Assembly (NCBI RefSeq): GCF_005886805.2
Contig: NZ_CP045430.1
Coordinates: 806,001-870,000 of the forward strand
Source: Pseudoalteromonas rubra
GTDB taxonomy: Bacteria > Pseudomonadota > Gammaproteobacteria > Enterobacterales > Alteromonadaceae
DNA: 64,000 nucleotides
Direction: 5' to 3'
Each line of letters begins with the position of its first letter. Position 1 is the stretch's first letter. The translations under genes were made by a program, and so were the position numbers. Below, piece by piece: positions 1 through 8,746 of the stretch. The notes under the pieces are model-generated. The model did no database searches, was not told the DNA's origin, and was given only the letters and a program-made list of their open reading frames with translations.

Positions 1-1
1 T

Positions 2-1651
2 CCTAACATGAGCATGGATGAGTACGGCTACTGTCTGGCTGAACAAACCGCTTTCATTGAAATCGCCGGTAAGAATGCTGATCAGCGTAAAGCTGATGTG
101 AGTGACGTATTGCTGGGCGTCGGCATTGTTGCAGACAGCAATTTGTCTACGCTAGACGCCAATACGCGATTCAGCTACAACGAAGTAAGCTACGACATCA
201 GCCACCTGGCTACCGACACCATAGCGCAAATCCATGCAGACTGGGGCGATGGCACCAGCAGCACCTGGCGCAAGAGTGATAATCAGCCAATTTACCCTTT
301 TTTACAGCAATCACACGCGTTACCACTCAATGTTTTGGCACGCGCAGCCGTAGAAGTTCAGTTCAGTGACAACAATACCAAAACAGCTTATCGACACTTT
401 TTTAGCCGTCTGGCTGATGTCAACTGTCCGCCGTATCAAAACTCTCCTCAGGTACATACCGGCAGTCTAAGCATTGCTACCCATGAAATCAGTAATATCA
501 TTGGAGAATATACGTCAGAGGTCGGCGCTCGAATTCCTTTGGCTCGCAAACGTAACTACACGCTGGGTTTTGATAAAGATCTCAGCGGCAAAAAGCTCAC
601 AGTCCTGTTTGATTCAGACAAAGATGGTGAATTCGCCTATACCGAAAAGCTCATCGGCAACGAAACTATTTCAGGTAATAGCGCCACTTTTTCACTTAAC
701 AGCAGTATACCAGCAGGGATCGGTCTGATGCGAATCGCCATCTCAGATGACAAATACTCCTACATTCATAGCTGTGGTGTGGTGGATGCGGGCCAGGTCA
801 TTGATGTGATGATCGATGCTGATTCTCCTAACCTGCCTATCATTGCCGACTTCAGCTATCAAATTTTAGAAGGGAATAAGGTTCAATTCATTAACAACAG
901 TGCCGCCAATCAGGCCAAACAGCCTGGTTATAGCTGGCAGTTTGGATTTGATAATCAAACCAGCAGCGACGAAAACCCGGTTATCCAGTTTCCCGAAAAT
1001 GGTGGGACATTCAACATATCCCTGACCACCCGATATCAGGATGGCAGTGACAGTGATAGCAATAGTCAGGTTTTAACTTTGCAACCGGTTTCAAGTTGCA
1101 GCGCCAGTATTACCGACCCGAGCAATGCAGGAGTCTTGTACATCGACAAACTGACTTTCAATTACTACTCCACGGTATTGCATGAGGTGACTGGCGTAGC
1201 CGGATATAACGCGTCAGGATATAACTTTACAGCTCTGAGCGACTTCTCTCGCAGCGATAATTCATACCTAACGGTTGTTGGCTCGACCAATTTCCTGCCT
1301 CGCGCCACCATAGACAATCTATATGGTAACAATCAGATTGGTGCACGCTTTACTGTCTGGCTGGATAAGAATCACGACGACACATTCAGTAAAGACGAAG
1401 GTCACAATGGCAGTAATGATTACAACTATGACTACTACACCACTGATTGTCATTCCCGGGCAGATGGGATTGAGTATTGCCGTGTCACCTCAAGCAAAAT
1501 CATCCGCCTGCCCTGGGTGAGCAGAGATAAACTGTTTACCTTGAGAGCCAAATTTGAGGAAAACCCTCAACACCCACTAAAGCAGGATGCTTGTAAATCC
1601 TTCACTTATGGAGAAGTTGAAGACATTCAATTCAAAATTACTAGATGGTAA
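2..1651 (+). CDS. Secreted PKD/GEVED-domain protein, 5' end outside window
   Basis: The reading frame is open to the left edge and the first ATG (8) has no signal peptide or ribosome binding site before it, so this is the C-terminal part of a longer protein. Visible modules in order are a PKD-like stretch near residues 60-130 (WGDGTSS), a GEVED-like half module with a calcium-loop-like DSDKDGEF, a PKD domain (YSWQFGFDNQTSSDENP), and a final GEVED domain with DKNHDDTFSKDE and the hallmark GEVED a few residues before the stop. Such modules are carried by large exported adhesins and proteases of marine bacteria. It is the first gene of a six-gene + strand cassette and is separated from the next gene by a terminator-like hairpin. 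The missing N-terminus could be catalytic, so the function stays open. Confidence 0.8.
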   Translation, partial: PNMSMDEYGYCLAEQTAFIEIAGKNADQRKADVSDVLLGVGIVADSNLSTLDANTRFSYNEVSYDISHLATDTIAQIHADWGDGTSSTWRKSDNQPIYPFLQQSHALPLNVLARAAVEVQFSDNNTKTAYRHFFSRLADVNCPPYQNSPQVHTGSLSIATHEISNIIGEYTSEVGARIPLARKRNYTLGFDKDLSGKKLTVLFDSDKDGEFAYTEKLIGNETISGNSATFSLNSSIPAGIGLMRIAISDDKYSYIHSCGVVDAGQVIDVMIDADSPNLPIIADFSYQILEGNKVQFINNSAANQAKQPGYSWQFGFDNQTSSDENPVIQFPENGGTFNISLTTRYQDGSDSDSNSQVLTLQPVSSCSASITDPSNAGVLYIDKLTFNYYSTVLHEVTGVAGYNASGYNFTALSDFSRSDNSYLTVVGSTNFLPRATIDNLYGNNQIGARFTVWLDKNHDDTFSKDEGHNGSNDYNYDYYTTDCHSRADGIEYCRVTSSKIIRLPWVSRDKLFTLRAKFEENPQHPLKQDACKSFTYGEVEDIQFKITRW

Positions 1652-1663
1652 TTAACACCTTGT

Positions 1664-1709
1664 GCTCGCAGTTATGTAGGTAGGGTTCGCCCTATCTACG
1701 AGCCTTTTT
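1664..1709 (+). terminator. Intra-cassette hairpin, terminator or attenuator
   Basis: A 10-bp stem with one G-T pair (GTAGGTAGGG / CCCTATCTAC, 1676-1699) closes a TTCG tetraloop. A second outer stem GCTCG / CGAGC (1664-1668, 1699-1703) extends it across a bulge, and TTTTT follows at 1705-1709. It lies between two genes of the same direction and could reduce transcription of the downstream genes relative to the first. Confidence 0.7.
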
Positions 1710-1733
1710 AAAATAAACTAAAAGGAAAATTGT

Positions 1734-3782
1734 ATGAAACTGGTTAGCCTAGCAGTTGCCGCTGCATTGGGAGGAGCTTCTTTTGCTTCTATTTCAGCGC
1801 CCATCACACCAGAAACCGAGCGTTTCCCTGAGCGAATCGTCAAATTTCAGCAACTCGGTGAATTGGAGCAAGCCAAGCAACGCCTTGCGAGACACGGCAT
1901 AACAGAAAAAAATCGCCCGTTTTTATTTCGATCTTTGGAAGAAACACTAAATCGTAAAGCCAACCAACCAGCAATGGCCGGTATCATGTCAACGTCGCAG
2001 TCCACCGACTGTCAGACAGGCAAGCTGTGCTCATTCTTCAAGCATATGGGCCTTCGCTCAATGACCCGCAAAGATGGTCAGGAATACCTGGTGTTAACCG
2101 CGGTCAACAGTGAATTCAGCACTACTTACTACACCTATATCGACCTGACCCTGATGAATGAAAAAGGTGAAGAGCTGGTCATGCCAAGCTTCAACGAGTT
2201 TTTTGGCCAGGGCACACCCGACGAACCACAAAAACGCGTAAGTGTTGCTTCCGTTGGTCGTATGGAAGATGTACTGCCCAAGTTGATTAACTCAGAGCGT
2301 ATTTTCGCTGATGCCTATGTAACCGTGTCATACGAAGGAGCAGATGGCCAGACCGTTACTGAAATTCGGACTTCCGTCATTGAATATTCACCGGAAACTT
2401 TGCTGGCTGACCTGGGTGTATACAAAACCAATGGCGCCATGGCGCAAATGTCCACTTTGAACAACGCAGAAGCTGGCTTAGCAGCCACTCTGCCTGACGG
2501 CTATGCCCGCACCACCACCAGCATTCTGGAAAATGAAATCACACACCCGGTTGACGTCAAAGAGCGTAACGAGGCTGATCCAAGCCTGAACCGCATCAAA
2601 GTGTGCCTGAATCGTAAATACGACGACTGCGACTACGAGGCAATGTACGCCCATGGCACACCGAATGACCAGTTAAAGCTCCTTATCCCATTCAGTGGTT
2701 TCCGTGAAGTGATGGGTGAAGTCACAAAAATCTACACCCCTGAGTGGAATCAGGTGGCTGTCACCTATGATCCAAATACAGGTGCCGGTACCAAGTCATT
2801 AATCAAAGATGCACAGGGCCAGCCCATCACCGACAAGCCGGATGGACTGCATTATGGTTCTGAGATTTATATTCAAACACGTGAAGGTGGCGGTGCGTCA
2901 CGCATCGGAGATGACTACAAAGCGTCTGACGCAATCAATCTGTTCTCTGACTACATCACGCTGCAAAAAGGCGTCAAGAATGTAGGTGGTATTGACTATC
3001 CTTATACACGCATGTCCTGGAATATTCCAAGAAATATGGGCGTATTCGGTGATGCTATGTTGTACGGCCGCTACAAAGACGCGCACTGGATCATGAACCT
3101 GGCTGTTGAAGTAGAGCAACAGCGTGGTCCGCGCGTTATGACACGTCACTTCACCTATGTGATCGGCAGCTCAGATATGCCAGAAAGTAACTGGAAAGAC
3201 ATCAAACATCCACCAATGCAAGTAGTCTATAGCTGTCTGGCCAAAGGTTCATTGATCACGCTGGCCAATGGTAAGCATTTACCCATTGAGCAACTCAGTG
3301 TGGGTGATACCGTGCTGGGTGCCAGCCAGTTTGCACCAGATCAGCACATTCCACTTGAGATCGAAGACATTTCAGTTGGGGTTGAGCTGATACCAATGGT
3401 TAAGCTGACCACCGCGTCTGGTAAAACACTGCTACTGACCGAATCACATCCCGTTGTCACCGTATCAGGTTTGTCAGCCTGGGCTAACAAAGTAAAAGCG
3501 GGTGACCAAATCCGCACCCAAAGTGGTATTGAGATGATCACCGCCATTGAGGAAGTGAAATACAACGACAATGTCTACAACCTCAAGCTAAAACGCACCG
3601 ATTCAGATGGCACACACGTCACTGGCGAAACCTTTACCATGTTTGCAAACGGCCTACAGGTCGGTGACCTGGCAATGCAAGGAGATAATGAGTTCTCTGA
3701 CAGTGAGATTACCACTCAGGATGTACTTAACAACCTTCCTGAAGCCTGGCACCAGGATTACTTAAATAGCCTTAAAGACTAA
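1734..3782 (+). CDS. Exported protein with C-terminal Hint (hedgehog/intein) domain
   Basis: The 682-residue product starts with a signal peptide (MKLVSLAVAAALGGASFASISA) after a good AAGGA site. Residues about 20-500 form a region I do not recognise. At Cys501 a Hint domain begins (SCLAKGSLITLANGK, then IEQLSVGDTVLG). It contains the block-B T-x-x-H (Thr569, His572 in LTESHPVV) and ends with a TMFANGLQVGDL stretch that matches the C-terminal part of Hint domains. The Cys and His needed for the N-S acyl shift are present, but the terminal His-Asn and a downstream extein are not; about 40 acidic residues follow. By analogy with hedgehog and bacterial Hint proteins it may cleave itself at Cys501 and release or attach the 480-residue N-terminal part. 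It is the second gene of the exported cassette. Confidence 0.75.
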   Translation: MKLVSLAVAAALGGASFASISAPITPETERFPERIVKFQQLGELEQAKQRLARHGITEKNRPFLFRSLEETLNRKANQPAMAGIMSTSQSTDCQTGKLCSFFKHMGLRSMTRKDGQEYLVLTAVNSEFSTTYYTYIDLTLMNEKGEELVMPSFNEFFGQGTPDEPQKRVSVASVGRMEDVLPKLINSERIFADAYVTVSYEGADGQTVTEIRTSVIEYSPETLLADLGVYKTNGAMAQMSTLNNAEAGLAATLPDGYARTTTSILENEITHPVDVKERNEADPSLNRIKVCLNRKYDDCDYEAMYAHGTPNDQLKLLIPFSGFREVMGEVTKIYTPEWNQVAVTYDPNTGAGTKSLIKDAQGQPITDKPDGLHYGSEIYIQTREGGGASRIGDDYKASDAINLFSDYITLQKGVKNVGGIDYPYTRMSWNIPRNMGVFGDAMLYGRYKDAHWIMNLAVEVEQQRGPRVMTRHFTYVIGSSDMPESNWKDIKHPPMQVVYSCLAKGSLITLANGKHLPIEQLSVGDTVLGASQFAPDQHIPLEIEDISVGVELIPMVKLTTASGKTLLLTESHPVVTVSGLSAWANKVKAGDQIRTQSGIEMITAIEEVKYNDNVYNLKLKRTDSDGTHVTGETFTMFANGLQVGDLAMQGDNEFSDSEITTQDVLNNLPEAWHQDYLNSLKD

Positions 3783-3796
3783 GGTTCAAGCGAATA

Positions 3797-3813
3797 GAGG
3801 CCCTGTGGGCCTC
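3797..3813 (+). repeat. Short perfect hairpin between cassette genes
   Basis: A perfect 7-bp inverted repeat GAGGCCC-TGT-GGGCCTC lies directly before the ribosome binding site of the next gene. There is no T-tract, so it is more likely an RNA-stability or translation-control element than a terminator. Confidence 0.5.
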
Positions 3814-3830
3814 TCATGGAGAGATCAAAC

Positions 3831-5078
3831 ATGAACTATGCAAAATTCATTCAAGTCACACTGGCCTGTGCGACTTTGCCTGCGTTTGCCACGTCACTCC
3901 CTCTGCCGACCAAGCTGAGTGAAATACATGGACAGTCAGCCACATCGAATGTCGTTGACCTGGCACCACTAGGTACAGCCTATCAAAGTAAAGGCGACAT
4001 CTTGCTGGGGTTAAAGTCAGTGGATGGCCAAACCGTTGAGCACCTTGGTAATACCAACATTGATTTTCGTGTGGGTGTGGACCTGGGCTACGAGCAGGCA
4101 TTAAAACTGATCGATGGAAAAGTTGACGCGGGCTTCAAATTCCCAGCAGTACGTGTTGATGCTGGTGCCAACTATGCTAAAGACATTAGCGCCGACAGAT
4201 ACACTGGTACCTACACCGTATATTCATCAGTGAAACCAAAATCCCGGATCCTTATGCCGGTAACCGATGCAGGCTACCAGCCTACACAAGCCGCTTTAGA
4301 CCTGGCCCAAGCCTATCCGGGTAATAAAGCAGCAAACCTCGGTGATGGGTTTATTCAGGGCTTTGCCTATGGCTCTAATGTGGTGATCAATATGAAAATT
4401 GATTATCGCAACGAGAGCGATAAGCGCACCATTGGCGGTTATCTGAGCGTAGACTGGATAGGTAAGGTCAAAGTCGACGGTCAACTTCAGAAACTGGACG
4501 ATGAGAAGCGTCAGTCAGTCAAAATTACCATCAGTGGCTATCAAAGTGGCGGCGATCCAAACCGTCTGCTGCAAATCATCCCAAATGGGATTATGAGCTG
4601 TACTTTGCTTAACCCTGAACCTTGCTTCAACCTGTTTGAATCCGCAGTCAATTATCTAAAGACCGATTATATCAATCAGTTCCAGTCACTTGATGACTAC
4701 AATGTGACAGACACTTATGTTGCAAGATACCTGGATTCAGGTTCCAACCTACAACAATTGATCCCGACGCAGGGATACGAAGCCATAAACTATCTCACTA
4801 AATTAGTGGTTAAAGAGCTGACATCACGCTGGATTGAGGAACGTCTCACCTATCGTCGAGCTAAAAACCTGCAACGCTATTATGCATCTCAGTTTAATGC
4901 TGAGCAATTGAATCAACTGTCGGAAATAGAAACAGCGAGTCGGGCTAACGCAAACCTGTTTGCTGACCTGGTCGACTATTGTGAGCGCAACCCAGAGGGC
5001 AATTATTGCATCGATTACGAAGCCGCCAACCTGGCTTACTATCGCGATTACAGTGCCTACAGTGATGTTTTGAAGTAA
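3831..5078 (+). CDS. Exported MACPF/SNTX-like candidate pore-forming protein (paralogue A)
   Basis: The start at 3831 is preferred over an in-frame ATG at 3816 because GGAGAG lies 7 bases before it and the product then begins with a signal peptide (MNYAKFIQVTLACATLPAFA). The 415-residue protein has the early motif PLGTAYQSKGD, a glycine/valine-rich middle, a GDGFIQGFAYGSNV motif near residue 170 followed by IGGYLSVD, and SGYQSGGDPNRLL. This order (LGxxYD, GD-F-G-YG, GGDP) resembles MACPF/SNTX-like pore formers, which is a fold inference and not an identification. It also has a C-x6-PCF pair (SCTLLNPEPCF) and a C-terminal CERNPEGNYC pair, both shared with the products at 5957 and 7496. Secretion and probable disulfides suit an extracellular effector. 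Confidence 0.55.
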   Translation: MNYAKFIQVTLACATLPAFATSLPLPTKLSEIHGQSATSNVVDLAPLGTAYQSKGDILLGLKSVDGQTVEHLGNTNIDFRVGVDLGYEQALKLIDGKVDAGFKFPAVRVDAGANYAKDISADRYTGTYTVYSSVKPKSRILMPVTDAGYQPTQAALDLAQAYPGNKAANLGDGFIQGFAYGSNVVINMKIDYRNESDKRTIGGYLSVDWIGKVKVDGQLQKLDDEKRQSVKITISGYQSGGDPNRLLQIIPNGIMSCTLLNPEPCFNLFESAVNYLKTDYINQFQSLDDYNVTDTYVARYLDSGSNLQQLIPTQGYEAINYLTKLVVKELTSRWIEERLTYRRAKNLQRYYASQFNAEQLNQLSEIETASRANANLFADLVDYCERNPEGNYCIDYEAANLAYYRDYSAYSDVLK

Positions 5079-5087
5079 GGATACGCA

Positions 5088-5945
5088 ATGATGAATACGT
5101 TATTTAGATTATCTCAGGCTGCTGTGCTTTGTGGCCTCACACTCGCCGCGAGCACTGTATCAGCCAATACGATTGAAGAAGCCAATTTTAACGAACTGGG
5201 CGATATGCTAACTGTGGCAGAAGCTAAGGGTCGTTATGACTGGCTGAAAAAATGTTACGACGGGCTACTCGTCGAAATGTGGGAGCAAATGTATGACTCC
5301 CGCGAAATCATCAGTAAAGAAGAAAAGCTCAATCAGCTCAAACAACTCTGGCTGTCGGATGCTGCGCTAGCAGCTGGTAATGCGCAATACCCAACTTTCG
5401 CCAACGAAGACTTTACGAACCCTTACGGCTGGTATGCCGGCACAAGCCAGGAGCAGGCTTGCACCACTATGCCTCCGGAATACAAAGCGGTTGCACTTAA
5501 AACGACCGTGTTAGCAAATAAATATTGCGCCAACCATAGTTACGACAACGAATGGGAATGGATAGAGCAGATTAAAATAGATGACTTTGTTCATGCCTCA
5601 GGAAGTACTGCGCATACTCTGGTCTCTGGCAAGGTCTTTAATTTGCGAGCAAATCGCGATGCCAGTGTCGAGATCAAACCGGGTCTTTTGGACCCCAACT
5701 ACCCAACGCTACTGGCAGCTCGCGTTTGGATTGACTGGAACCACAACGGTCAGTTTGATAGCAATGAACTGGTACACAGCAGCACTACTGGCAATACCGT
5801 GAAATTCACCCTATCAGTCCCTGATAACACGCCCGATGGTGTCACTCTGATGCGCGTTGCGCTGGATGCGGGAGGCGGCTCAGACAATGCCTGCACCAAC
5901 ATTCAGTATGGTGAAGTTGAAGACTATATGCTCACAGTTCGTTAA
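5088..5945 (+). CDS. Small exported GEVED-domain protein
   Basis: The 285-residue product begins with a signal peptide (MMNTLFRLSQAAVLCGLTLAASTVSA); ATG codons at 5088 and 5091 both follow an AAGGA site that overlaps the stop of the previous gene. The first half is helical and unrecognised. The second half (about 165-285) is a GEVED domain with the calcium-loop-like DWNHNGQFDSNE and the terminal YGEVEDYMLTV. Only 9 and 11 bases separate it from its neighbours, both candidate pore formers, so it is co-translated with them. A partner, scaffold or surface-anchoring role is a guess from position. Its GEVED end resembles the end of the first gene of the cassette. Confidence 0.75.
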   Translation: MMNTLFRLSQAAVLCGLTLAASTVSANTIEEANFNELGDMLTVAEAKGRYDWLKKCYDGLLVEMWEQMYDSREIISKEEKLNQLKQLWLSDAALAAGNAQYPTFANEDFTNPYGWYAGTSQEQACTTMPPEYKAVALKTTVLANKYCANHSYDNEWEWIEQIKIDDFVHASGSTAHTLVSGKVFNLRANRDASVEIKPGLLDPNYPTLLAARVWIDWNHNGQFDSNELVHSSTTGNTVKFTLSVPDNTPDGVTLMRVALDAGGGSDNACTNIQYGEVEDYMLTVR

Positions 5946-5956
5946 GGAAAGATGAT

Positions 5957-7435
5957 ATGAAATCACTCTATTTACCTGTACTTGCAATAGCATTTGCAGG
6001 ACACAGCATGGCTGATGAGCAAGCTCGTGCTGAAATCTCTAGCTCATCAGTGTCAGGCTCTGTGATCTCAGGCCTGATCAATGATCACGTGGCAATAGGC
6101 ACCGCCTATGATAGCCAGAAAAAACGCTTTTTAAATGTCCAACCCGTTGCAGGCGTTATTGACGAAAGCTATGGCAATACCGAGCTTAAATTTAAAACCG
6201 GCATTGATATGAGCTATGACGATGTGCTCAATACACTCAATGGTAGTGTCGATGTGGATGTGAACTTCCCGGTAGTAAGGGTCTCGGCAGGTGCTTCTTT
6301 GGCAAAAGAAATGGCTTCCAGCTCTTACTCAAGCTCGTATACTTTTAGTGCCTCCAGCACGCCGAAAAAGCGCTTGTTTCTGCCTAAAGATCAAAACACG
6401 GGTTACGCGTTAAGTGCAGCCGGTCAGGATATCGCGAACAATCATCAAACCAAGCTGCAAACACTGATCGGAGATGAATTTGTCACAGGTATTGAATACG
6501 GTGCCAACGTGCTCGTTAACCTGAAAATAGATTACGGTAGTAACCAGGATAAGTCGGACATTGGCGGTTATCTGGATGTTGACTTGTATGGCGGGGTGTT
6601 CAACGTCGGTGGTCAGCTCAGGTACCTTAAGGATGAAGTCAAATCATCGGTTAAGATCACTGTACGTGCTATCCAGCATGGCGGAGACCCTAAACAGCTC
6701 TTGACGATTATCCCCAACAACATTATTACCTGTTCACTTGATAATCCAACACCTTGTTTTGACATGTTCTATGAGGCTGTGAAGTACGCTAAAAGTGGAT
6801 TTAATCAGCAGCTTAATTCATTGAGTGATTACAATGTGGTGCGCTACTACACTACTCGTTATGAAAACTCATCGTTGCCTTTACGCGCACTGGTACCTGA
6901 GTATCAGATTGTACGCAATGCCACGAAATGGCTGATCAGTGAGCTGGAAGATGACTTCAAACAGGCCATTCTGGATGAGCAACGCGCCCAGAACCTGCTT
7001 AACAGCTACTACGCGTATTTACCTGAAGCACAGCGCACAGCCGTCGAGCGGATCAAAGATCTGGCCTACAACAATGCCTGGTTCTTCTTTAACGCCGCTC
7101 AATTCTGCCGTGATAACCCTTTTGGTTATGCCTGTGAGAACAAGGTACAGGAAATGAAAACTGCGTGCGAACAACGCGGTAATGCCTGCCCTGCGGCTTA
7201 CGATGTCACTCAGCTTCAACTACCCAGTAGTGATGAGTTCGACTGGAAGCAATGTGAGCTTGCACGCCAGGAAGCGGTTAGGGCCGGAATGGTCAGTGAA
7301 GAAGACAGTGCACGCTTCAGAAACTTACGTTGGGCACCCACTTTCATCGACGTCACAGCGCCCGCCCGTGGGATCCTGAACTGGCGTTTATGTGAGGGCG
7401 CATTGACCACTTACGGTACGGCATTTGCGCAATAA
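5957..7435 (+). CDS. Exported MACPF/SNTX-like candidate pore-forming protein (paralogue B)
   Basis: The start follows AAGGAAAG, and the product opens with a signal peptide (MKSLYLPVLAIAFAGHSMA). It is collinear with the product at 3831: AIGTAYDSQKK, NFPVVRVSAGAS, GDEFVTGIEYGANV near residue 172, IGGYLDVD, IQHGGDPKQLL, TCSLDNPTPCF, DYNV, and CRDNPFGYAC. The protein is 492 residues, about 75 longer than paralogue A, because of a C-terminal extension with two further Cys-rich stretches (CEQRGNACP and later single cysteines). The paired cysteines suggest periplasmic or extracellular disulfides. The pore-former assignment rests on motif order and Ser/Thr/Val-rich segments at about 70-130. It could instead be an unrelated secreted beta-rich family. 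Confidence 0.55.
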   Translation: MKSLYLPVLAIAFAGHSMADEQARAEISSSSVSGSVISGLINDHVAIGTAYDSQKKRFLNVQPVAGVIDESYGNTELKFKTGIDMSYDDVLNTLNGSVDVDVNFPVVRVSAGASLAKEMASSSYSSSYTFSASSTPKKRLFLPKDQNTGYALSAAGQDIANNHQTKLQTLIGDEFVTGIEYGANVLVNLKIDYGSNQDKSDIGGYLDVDLYGGVFNVGGQLRYLKDEVKSSVKITVRAIQHGGDPKQLLTIIPNNIITCSLDNPTPCFDMFYEAVKYAKSGFNQQLNSLSDYNVVRYYTTRYENSSLPLRALVPEYQIVRNATKWLISELEDDFKQAILDEQRAQNLLNSYYAYLPEAQRTAVERIKDLAYNNAWFFFNAAQFCRDNPFGYACENKVQEMKTACEQRGNACPAAYDVTQLQLPSSDEFDWKQCELARQEAVRAGMVSEEDSARFRNLRWAPTFIDVTAPARGILNWRLCEGALTTYGTAFAQ

Positions 7436-7450
7436 CCTGCCATACTTAAT

Positions 7451-7474
7451 CGCAATGTGCTTATGCACATTGCG
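7451..7474 (+). terminator. Perfect 10-bp hairpin between cassette genes
   Basis: CGCAATGTGC-TTAT-GCACATTGCG is a perfect 10-bp inverted repeat followed by ATTTCTATT. It sits 21 bases upstream of the start codon at 7496 and could act as a weak terminator or as a 3' stability element for the upstream message. Confidence 0.55.
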
Positions 7475-7495
7475 ATTTCTATTCAGGGAGCGGAT

Positions 7496-8563
7496 ATGAA
7501 GAGCTTTTTTACCATACTGGCGCTGAGCTGTACTTTCGCAGCGCATAGCCAGATTTATTACAGTGAGCAAGTCGGGGCAAATGATCTTGGCAGAGCATTT
7601 GATCCCGTCATGCACAAAGTTAGCGATGCCTGTCTACAAGGCACACAAGTACAACACTCAGAGCAAAGTGGCAGCCTCGATTACTTTCAACACGTCGATG
7701 AAACCTTTATCAAACGTCGTACGTTTGGGGAGGTACATGGTGGTGTCAATTTATTTATTATCGCGGGCAGTGTATCTACCTCAATGACACACCGAAACGC
7801 GACGGATCAACGCACATTGACGTCGCAATTACATCTCAAATTTGAAGAGGGCTACAGTACGTTAGAAAACCGCCAAGTAAGGCCGGGCGTAAACCTTAAA
7901 AACTGTGGCAGCCACTTTGTTTATCAGGTTAACTATGGGCGCGATCTGTTCGTCAACACCCGATTACACTTCAGAACAGAGGAAGACTACAAGCGATTTG
8001 TCATCAAAATAAAGATCCGTTTGTTGTTCTTTAAAAAAACCATTACCAAGGTCAAAGAAATCGAAAAATATGCCGAAAATGCGGTATTCAGTGTCGATGT
8101 CAATTCCAACGGCCCGCTACCCGCCAAACTGCAGCAGCAACTTAATGAGCAACCTACCTACTGCCGGGGCGGCAACATCACTCCTTGTCTGCAAACCCTG
8201 GAGAGTCTGGTGGCCTATAGTTTCGACCCGAATGGCCTGATGGTTGATTTAGCTGATTTGGATAAAGTTCCGCGTAGTTTCGTGGTAAAGAGCTATCAGG
8301 ATTCCGGCCATTACGGCGCAGCTGACTGGCAATCAGTGATGAGCAATACCCTATATGAAGCGAACTGGCGATGGGCTGAACATCAGTATGGTGAAGCAGT
8401 CAGGCATCTAGAGCGTACCAAGGCCTTTTTAAGCGTCGCGACTGATGCCGAAAAGCCGGAACTGGAAGCGCAATTTGAGGCCGCTCAATTAGCCCTCAAC
8501 GATGCCGAAATACTTCGTCAAACCTGTCTGACTTCACCCTGGTTAAGCCAGTGTGGTCAGTAA
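7496..8563 (+). CDS. Exported divergent MACPF-like protein (paralogue C)
   Basis: An in-frame GTG at 7457 lies inside a hairpin, so the ATG at 7496 after GGGAG is chosen; it gives a signal peptide (MKSFFTILALSCTFAAHS) and 355 residues. Divergent but collinear motifs link it to the products at 3831 and 5957: DLGRAFDPVMHK with a following Cys, an aliphatic/Ser-rich GGVNLFIIAGSVSTSM, CGSHFVYQVNYGRDLFV, YCRGGNITPCLQTLESLVAY, and a C-terminal CLTSPWLSQC pair. The LGR-F-D plus later Cys pattern and CG-HFV-YG are typical of MACPF/SNTX-like proteins, which strengthens the family inference for all three. A lysine/arginine-rich stretch near residue 170 (IKIKIRLLFFKKTITK) replaces the IGGYL motif. It is the last gene of the cassette. 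Confidence 0.5.
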   Translation: MKSFFTILALSCTFAAHSQIYYSEQVGANDLGRAFDPVMHKVSDACLQGTQVQHSEQSGSLDYFQHVDETFIKRRTFGEVHGGVNLFIIAGSVSTSMTHRNATDQRTLTSQLHLKFEEGYSTLENRQVRPGVNLKNCGSHFVYQVNYGRDLFVNTRLHFRTEEDYKRFVIKIKIRLLFFKKTITKVKEIEKYAENAVFSVDVNSNGPLPAKLQQQLNEQPTYCRGGNITPCLQTLESLVAYSFDPNGLMVDLADLDKVPRSFVVKSYQDSGHYGAADWQSVMSNTLYEANWRWAEHQYGEAVRHLERTKAFLSVATDAEKPELEAQFEAAQLALNDAEILRQTCLTSPWLSQCGQ

Positions 8564-8586
8564 ATCAGACTCCTTTCACTCTGCTT

Positions 8587-8611
8587 AAGTGGCTAACTCG
8601 TTTGGCCACTT
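8587..8611 (+). terminator. Possible terminator of the exported cassette
   Basis: AAGTGGC (8587-8593) pairs with GCCACTT (8605-8611) across an 11-base loop. Only a few T residues follow, so this is a weak candidate, but its place 24 bases after the last stop fits an operon end. Confidence 0.35.
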
Positions 8612-8746
8612 TGTCAAAAGTTCCCCTCATACTGAAAAAATCCTATTCGACTTTAGTCCAATCCGATTGCACTCAAAATTGATTTATGTCAACGTCGTGC
8701 TCAATAAACAAAAAATAAATAAACAACATCAACAGAGTAGTAAGTG

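Noticed and set aside
3234..3782. A true protein-splicing intein
   Set aside because: No C-terminal extein and no His-Asn junction are present, so only a Hint-type cleavage domain can be supported.
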